From Chrysomallon squamiferum (Eukaryota > Mollusca > Gastropoda > Neomphalida > Peltospiridae): DNA of 64,000 nucleotides. The stretch's first letter is position 1, and each line of letters starts with the position of its first letter. The stretch covers positions 6,144,901-6,208,900 of the forward strand of contig CM022665.1 of the NCBI GenBank assembly GCA_012295275.1, read 5' to 3'. Below are positions 60,201 through 64,000 of the stretch, one piece after another. The notes beneath the pieces are model-generated. The model did not search any database and had not been told where the DNA came from. It saw only the letters and a list, made by a program, of their open reading frames with translations. A program made the translations under genes and the position numbers.

Positions 60201-62757
60201 TTTAACTCCAAAGATAAGTTTTAGTCTCAGAGAAAATGTACATTGTAATGCATTGTATCAATCATCCATGCAGGTATGCATTTTTTTAAATCTCTATTAT
60301 GGCTAAACAAAAATATTATACCCAGGAAACTTTTTTATATGTGAACTTTATGCATACATGTAGGCCTACAATGTCTTACTCGATGATCAAGAGAGATGGT
60401 GATTCCTAGCATCCAGAATTGATCATTCAGGTTTTAGTTAATCAGATGTTAATGGCTGAAAAGGTGTTATTTTCATGTATGTGCATTTTTTAAATCTATA
60501 TTGTGGCTAAACAAAAAAATATTACACCCAGGAAAACTTTTATATGTTTTAGTTAACATGTGGGAGATTAAATTTCAATAAAGGTCATCTCAAGATCACG
60601 TGATCCACACGGTCAATTTCAAGGTCATAGCAAAGGTCAAAAGGTCAAGGTACTCCAATATTTTCCAAACTAAACAAAAATGGCAGATTTGGTATCCTTG
60701 TCATTTTGCCTTTCTAACAATACCAATTTTATGAAGATTGGCCCAGTAGTTCCTAAGATATGAGGGTTCTAAGGTTGGTGGTCACACCCATTTTTGGCAA
60801 AAATCTCAAAATTCGGTGGGCCGTATCTCCCACACCACTGGTCTGATTGAGCTAACATTTCAGATTTGGTGCTGTGGGATCCCAGTCAACAAGTATACCA
60901 AGTTTCATAAAAATCTGAGACGGTCGGGTTTAAACCATTGGGTGATTTGACACGGAATGACCCATATATTAAAAATATAATTATGTCAAATTTATCTTAA
61001 TGTGGTAAATCCATTTGTCATCTGTTTAGGTATATCTGTTATCTGTGCGCACACAAATAAAAACAACAAAAATGAATAATAATAATAAAAAATTAATTAA
61101 AAATAACCAAAATGCAGTGACAGAGATGTAAATGTCATATTCATCAGTTATTAATTTAATTATATATGATGTTACTCATTAAAAAGTAGTAAAACAGACT
61201 TGTCAACAATAAATTACATTACAGACTCTTTTTAAGATATTAATCAGGACAGTTTTACATATGAACTAAACACTTCAGAACATTATTTTGTGTGTCTGTG
61301 TGTGTGTACGTGTGTGTATGTATGTGTGTGTGGGTGCATGCATGTGTGTGTATGCATCAATGTATGTATGTATATATATGCATGTATCAATACACACACA
61401 AACATTAAGGCCTGAGTCATCATATGTTGAATAATGTATTGAGCTTCTCACTTTCCAATCAATGCTCTATGGCTGCTTTGTTAAAGGCTGTGCTATCTGA
61501 TTTCCTATCTGTGGTAAGATACGTGTAAAGCATCCCAAGTTGTTAAATGATAAGAGAAACTATAGAACACTTTCTCTCTCAGAAAAATCACTGAAGCAGA
61601 AAAATATGTCCACTTCGTAATAACAGTTAATGCCCAAATGTGTTATTGCATACAAACCATTTAAAGTATTCAGAACGTACTTCATATAAAAGTCAAATAT
61701 CCAAGGTTTATGTTAAAAAAGAACCATTAAATTGCTTCAAAGTGTTATTAAATAAATTATCCTTCAAACTGTGTTGGTGTCAGCCAAAGTAGGGCAACTG
61801 AATAAAGATCTTACTGTTTAAGAAAAGAATGTTGTACATAACTCAGTGAAGGAAATGTACTAAATGTAACAACTCTATTCTCACAGCCTGAAGCTACAGG
61901 CAGATAAAAAATATAACTCAGTGAAATTCAGATGGAAAAAGCTAGCATATTTAATATAAAACCATGCTAATAGGCTTTGGACCCATGCGTAATCTACATC
62001 TCTTACTGTTCATAATTTAATCTGCAGCTAGTAAACAAAATCTGTTCATTTTATAATTTATGTTTATGCTTTAGGCTCATGTGGATGGTATCACATTATA
62101 AATCTGACTGATTATTACAGATCTGTCTCAAACCATTTAAGAACAACAAAGCAGATAAACAAACATACGTACGTACACAAGCCTTTATAATGAACATTAT
62201 GTAACTATGCATGTCATTGATTTTACTCTGAATACAGACATACAAGTATTTTTAATTGTCAATTGTTATAAATTAGTAACCACTACAAACACAAACATTC
62301 ATACACATATATGCATCTAATTACTTTGAACAGTGACAAACACCAGTAGTTTTAATTACTGATAGTTATAATTACTAACAATTGCAAATTCAATCTATTC
62401 AGTAAAGATAAAAAATGCTGTTAAGTATTCTGTCAAGTAAACGTTTACTGATTCTGATATTGTAACAATTACCCTTTTGAGAATCTTCACTCCTTTTCTT
62501 GGTTCGTTTAGTTCTGTTTCCTGGAAGATGCATTCGTCGCAGTCACAGGGGGGAAGTTCCACACACACAGTGTTTTGTTCCATGTTGTACTCGATGCTGA
62601 GAACACCAGCAGTACCGTCTAGCACACAGTCTTCATCAATGGGACAGAGCTGAGATTCCGACAGACTTCTGTTACTACTGTTCCTCTTCATGGCTGCTAT
62701 GTCGCTGTCACTTAATGTTCTACCATTATTACAGTTAACACTGCCTGCTGCCGACAT
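35115..62757 (-). CDS. ITPKB: Inositol-1,4,5-trisphosphate 3-kinase (catalytic part secure, N-terminal exons provisional)
   Basis: The enzyme phosphorylates Ins(1,4,5)P3 to Ins(1,3,4,5)P4 in the cytosol, ending the calcium-release signal. Catalytic exons on the minus strand: 44085-43983, 41210-41070, 40561-40434, 37825-37676, 37075-36974, 36332-36261 and 35318-35115, all in phase (299 residues). The first carries [20 protein letters not shown], which matches the calmodulin-binding segment of vertebrate family members, then [11 protein letters not shown]. Next come [16 protein letters not shown], the kinase signature PCVMDIKMG (Asp249, Lys251 in provisional numbering), [13 protein letters not shown], the SSLLFVHD motif and MIDFGKS (Asp402), the metal-binding Asp. 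Two further N-terminal exons are proposed: 62757-62473 (start ATG, 95 codons, acidic and Cys-rich, ends LKR) and 47984-47823 (acidic, [13 protein letters not shown]). Joining them in phase gives 448 residues, close to human ITPKA (about 461). The acceptor of the 47984 exon is weak and extra exons could be hidden in the introns. One invertebrate gene would represent ITPKA, B and C. Confidence 0.88.
37471..37546. repeat. (ATT)n microsatellite, kinase intron
   Basis: A 75-bp ATT array, interrupted once, lies about 130 bp beyond the donor of the exon 37825-37676 on the minus strand. Confidence 0.9.
38204..38253. repeat. (AAT)n microsatellite, kinase intron
   Basis: About sixteen AAT units. The rest of this 2.6-kb intron (37826-40433) also has an AC run at about 38844-38870, poly-A near 38934-38953 and alternating AT/AC sequence at about 39906-40040. 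No coding sequence is supported in it. Confidence 0.85.
42543..42590. repeat. (CA)n microsatellite, kinase intron
   Basis: About 24 uninterrupted CA units in the 2.8-kb intron 41211-43982. That intron otherwise shows further AC runs near 41792-41816 and 41914-41952 and no coding sequence. Confidence 0.9.
45811..46012. repeat. (GT)n/(GTAT)n compound satellite, kinase intron
   Basis: About 200 bp of GT dinucleotides passing into GTAT tetranucleotides, with scattered GA and AC variants. Long open frames through it on both strands are only repeat translation. Confidence 0.95.
46982..47014. repeat. (GT)n microsatellite, kinase intron
   Basis: About sixteen GT units in the 3.7-kb intron between the provisional exon ending at 47823 and the exon starting at 44085. 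Confidence 0.9.
47499..47770. repeat. Four-copy minisatellite abutting a kinase exon
   Basis: A unit beginning ACAAGTACAAACAAGATAAA recurs at 47499, 47581, 47640 and 47722, at spacings of 82, 59 and 82 bp. The last copy decays within about 55 bp of the donor of the provisional exon 47984-47823. Each unit ends in GAGTATTTATAATATTTTTT or a variant. No similarity to a known element is apparent. Confidence 0.85.
50742..50809 (-). mobile_element. tRNA-derived SINE-like head, minus strand
   Basis: Read on the minus strand it begins GCCTTGGTAAGCTCACTGG (A-box-like). About 35 bases later it gives CACTGGTTCATTTCTCC (B-box-like), with spacing and intervening sequence typical of tRNA-headed invertebrate SINEs. 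It is too diverged to be a functional tRNA gene, and no clear tail or target duplication was found. Confidence 0.5.
52404..52460 (-). mobile_element. tRNA-derived SINE-like head, second copy type, minus strand
   Basis: On the minus strand an A-box-like ACTTAGTTTACCTAAGG is followed by AGTTGATTGTTAAC and the strong B box AGTTCAAATCCTGG. The 5' part is eroded. It differs from the segment at 50742, so it is either another family or an older copy. Confidence 0.5.
53481..53564. repeat. (TC)37 microsatellite followed by a short (AC)n
   Basis: Seventy-four bases of perfect TC run into ACACACACAC. Same composition as the array at 25561, suggesting a genome-wide compound CT/AC type. Confidence 0.95.
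57242..57271. repeat. (AT)15 microsatellite
   Basis: Perfect AT repeat about 840 bp from the left end of the inverted-repeat element. Confidence 0.9.
58800..59470 (-). pseudogene. Broken element-encoded protein with Cys-rich module
   Basis: The frame from 59424 down to 59131 contains NCCDPLNHH, then [15 protein letters not shown], then [16 protein letters not shown]. This C-C-x-x-x-H plus C-x-x-C-C-x-x-C pattern looks zinc-binding. It is interrupted upstream by TGA. After a frameshift near 59170 it continues as [20 protein letters not shown] until a TAG. Further on, about 58897-58805, comes [20 protein letters not shown] followed by GMKDIVSI. Segments of this kind recur, as I recall, in many uncharacterised transposon-linked invertebrate proteins. 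After another stop the reading enters the left terminal repeat. No catalytic triad can be seen. Confidence 0.55.
60270..60550. repeat. Partial direct duplication inside the right terminal repeat
   Basis: About 70 bp at 60270-60345 (containing GGCTAAACAAAAATATTATA and CCCAGGAAAC) is repeated with minor changes at about 60477-60550. The outer copy is the one matched in the left terminal repeat, so the inner copy is an extra, right-side-only duplication. Confidence 0.75.
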
Positions 62758-64000
62758 GTTTTGCAAAACTTTGCTGGGGATCAGTAATAAGTCGTATTCC
62801 TACTTCGGGTCTTCCTCTGTTTCACAACTATATACAGATATTTTTTTAACTGCATGAATAGTTTTCTGGAACCTTCATTCACATGGCACTGTAGTTAGCT
62901 CACAGATCCAAAATGATAAGGTTATGATAAATTATTATATTTATAGCAGGATTTTAGACCAGGCTTTCACACAGAGCACACACAAGTAAGTTGATTATAA
63001 ATCTGTTCTCCACCAGTGCTGGGACATTAATCCACACTGCTAATACAGCAAGTTTTTGTGTTCACTGCTGGACCAACAAGATCTGCACTGAAAGACTTGC
63101 TAACATTATTTAGTAAAACGTTAATGTACTCTGACTAGCTACTCAGCTCCTAGGAACAAGTATGTCTACATCATTTATGTATAACTGAAATTATAATGTA
63201 TAACACTGTCTAGATCATCCCTTCAATTATAATTATTTTCTCCAAATAGCTGGTGGCCTGTGTTTGGTCTTATTTCAGTTAATGTCGGACTTCTTTTCCT
63301 TCACAGCTCATCAACCACAACTTTAATGCCTGCCTGTGAACTGTATAGGAAACCAAACCATAATTATTTCCATATTTCTGAATGGCACTTACTGCAGTTA
63401 AGATGAATTTTGTACGATACATAAGTTAAACAAATAACTATGCAGTGGTATACAGATTTTCATAAAAATAATAATTTTAAAGAAAATTTAATTATTTGCT
63501 TTCTTTAAATTAAATTTAAAACATTATATTTTAAATTCTTAAAGTTTATTATTTAATTTCTATTCTTATTATTAATTTTTCACCTTCTTGTATTGCTTTA
63601 TATGTTTTAAAAAGAAATAATAAAAATAAACAACCTATAATATTGCTCACTGTTAAAAAGTTATTTAACAATAATTACAAAATAACAAATAATTATATAA
63701 ATTTTTAGCTAAAATATTAGTAACATCAACTTGAAAGAAAAAAATGAAGATCTACAAAGCTAGACACTTACCTTTGTCTAACACTCTGTCTAATGATATA
63801 ACGCTAAAGTAAACATAGTAGTTTGTCAACACATTACACACTGAATAAAGGCTGACCTCCAGCTGGAGAGACATCAGTGTTATGAAGAGGTTGATTTAAG
63901 ATAACGCACTGTGCAAACACTTAACTACTCCAATAATGTGTAATTACTCAGTGTTCACCAACTCTCTTCTCTTACACTGTTCAATGAAATGTTATTCAAA
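62758..64000 (-). promoter_or_regulatory. 5' flank of the kinase gene with a possible leader exon
   Basis: This lies upstream of the proposed start at 62757. A consensus donor (CAAAG then GTAAGT, minus strand) sits at 63771-63766. Before it, an open frame begins with ATG at 63874-63872 and stays open for 34 codons into the donor (MSLQLEVSLYSVCNV and on). It could be a noncoding leader exon with an upstream frame, an alternative coding first exon, or the edge of another gene. The rest of the stretch is AT-rich without recognisable features. Confidence 0.3.

Larger units (their letters stand above)
58109..60963. mobile_element. 2.9-kb DNA transposon with inverted terminal repeats of about 630 bp
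   Basis: The left end starts GGGTCATTCCGTGTCAAATC and the right end is its reverse complement. Inverted identity continues from 58109 to about 58740 on the left and from about 60341 to 60963 on the right, with only scattered mismatches and an A-run insertion near 58130. This is a complete cut-and-paste-type element or a foldback derivative. The flanks are AT-alternating (ATATATAT left, ATATATTA right), so a target duplication cannot be read. The central 1.6 kb carries a broken protein on the minus strand. The superfamily is not assigned. It sits in the long first kinase intron, in neither orientation producing an intact gene. Confidence 0.85.
47985..62472. other. Very long first intron of the kinase gene
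   Basis: About 14.5 kb with no supported exon. It holds the two SINE-like segments (50742-50809, 52404-52460), a CT array (53481-53554), an ATT-rich patch near 51675-51760, an AT array (57242-57271) and the 2.9-kb inverted-repeat element. Short frames such as 54055-54345 or 55138-55395 show no recognisable domain, and none has matching splice context that I could defend. Confidence 0.5.

Overview
This is a slice of an animal (metazoan) nuclear genome, not a prokaryotic or viral one. Six protein genes of bilaterian type can be read, five of them split by GT-AG introns. The DNA is strongly AT-rich and full of microsatellites, A/T homopolymers and transposon debris, with long introns. Gene families, exon sequences and repeat style suggest a lophotrochozoan, most likely a mollusc and plausibly a cephalopod. 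That taxonomic placement is inference; nothing in the window proves it.

Layout, left to right: (1) 142-2759 (+), the last six visible exons of a vasohibin (VASH) tubulin tyrosine carboxypeptidase, whose 5' end lies outside the window. (2) 8793-10334 (-), an intronless coding region for a SOCS4/5-type suppressor of cytokine signalling. (3) 12083-14966 (+), a complete four-exon ANGEL-family (CCR4-like) phosphodiesterase. (4) 15699-18331 (-), a complete four-exon translin-associated factor X (TSNAX), convergent with ANGEL. About 600 bp upstream of its start lies a roughly 97 percent identical 346-bp copy of part of its own last exon and the preceding intron. (5) 22959-29321 (+), a complete eleven-exon secreted purple acid phosphatase of the ACP7 type. 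(6) 35115-62757 (-), an inositol-1,4,5-trisphosphate 3-kinase. Its seven catalytic exons are clear and two N-terminal exons are provisional; the whole is spread over about 28 kb.

The genes do not form a pathway or operon. What links them is position. From memory, VASH and ANGEL paralogues are neighbours on two human chromosomes (VASH1/ANGEL1 and VASH2/ANGEL2), and ITPKB and TSNAX share the second of these. The window therefore looks like a piece of an old bilaterian linkage block.

Accessory DNA includes a 2.9-kb element at 58109-60963 with inverted terminal repeats of about 630 bp, carrying a decayed Cys-rich protein with a second conserved-looking segment. There is also a hAT-like transposase relic (about 32769-33226), two tRNA-derived SINE-like segments in the kinase introns, a minisatellite beside a kinase exon, and direct repeats on both sides of an ACP7 exon. 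I found no wholly new biochemical system. The long-inverted-repeat element, the conserved linkage and the exon-fragment duplication are the observations most worth following up.
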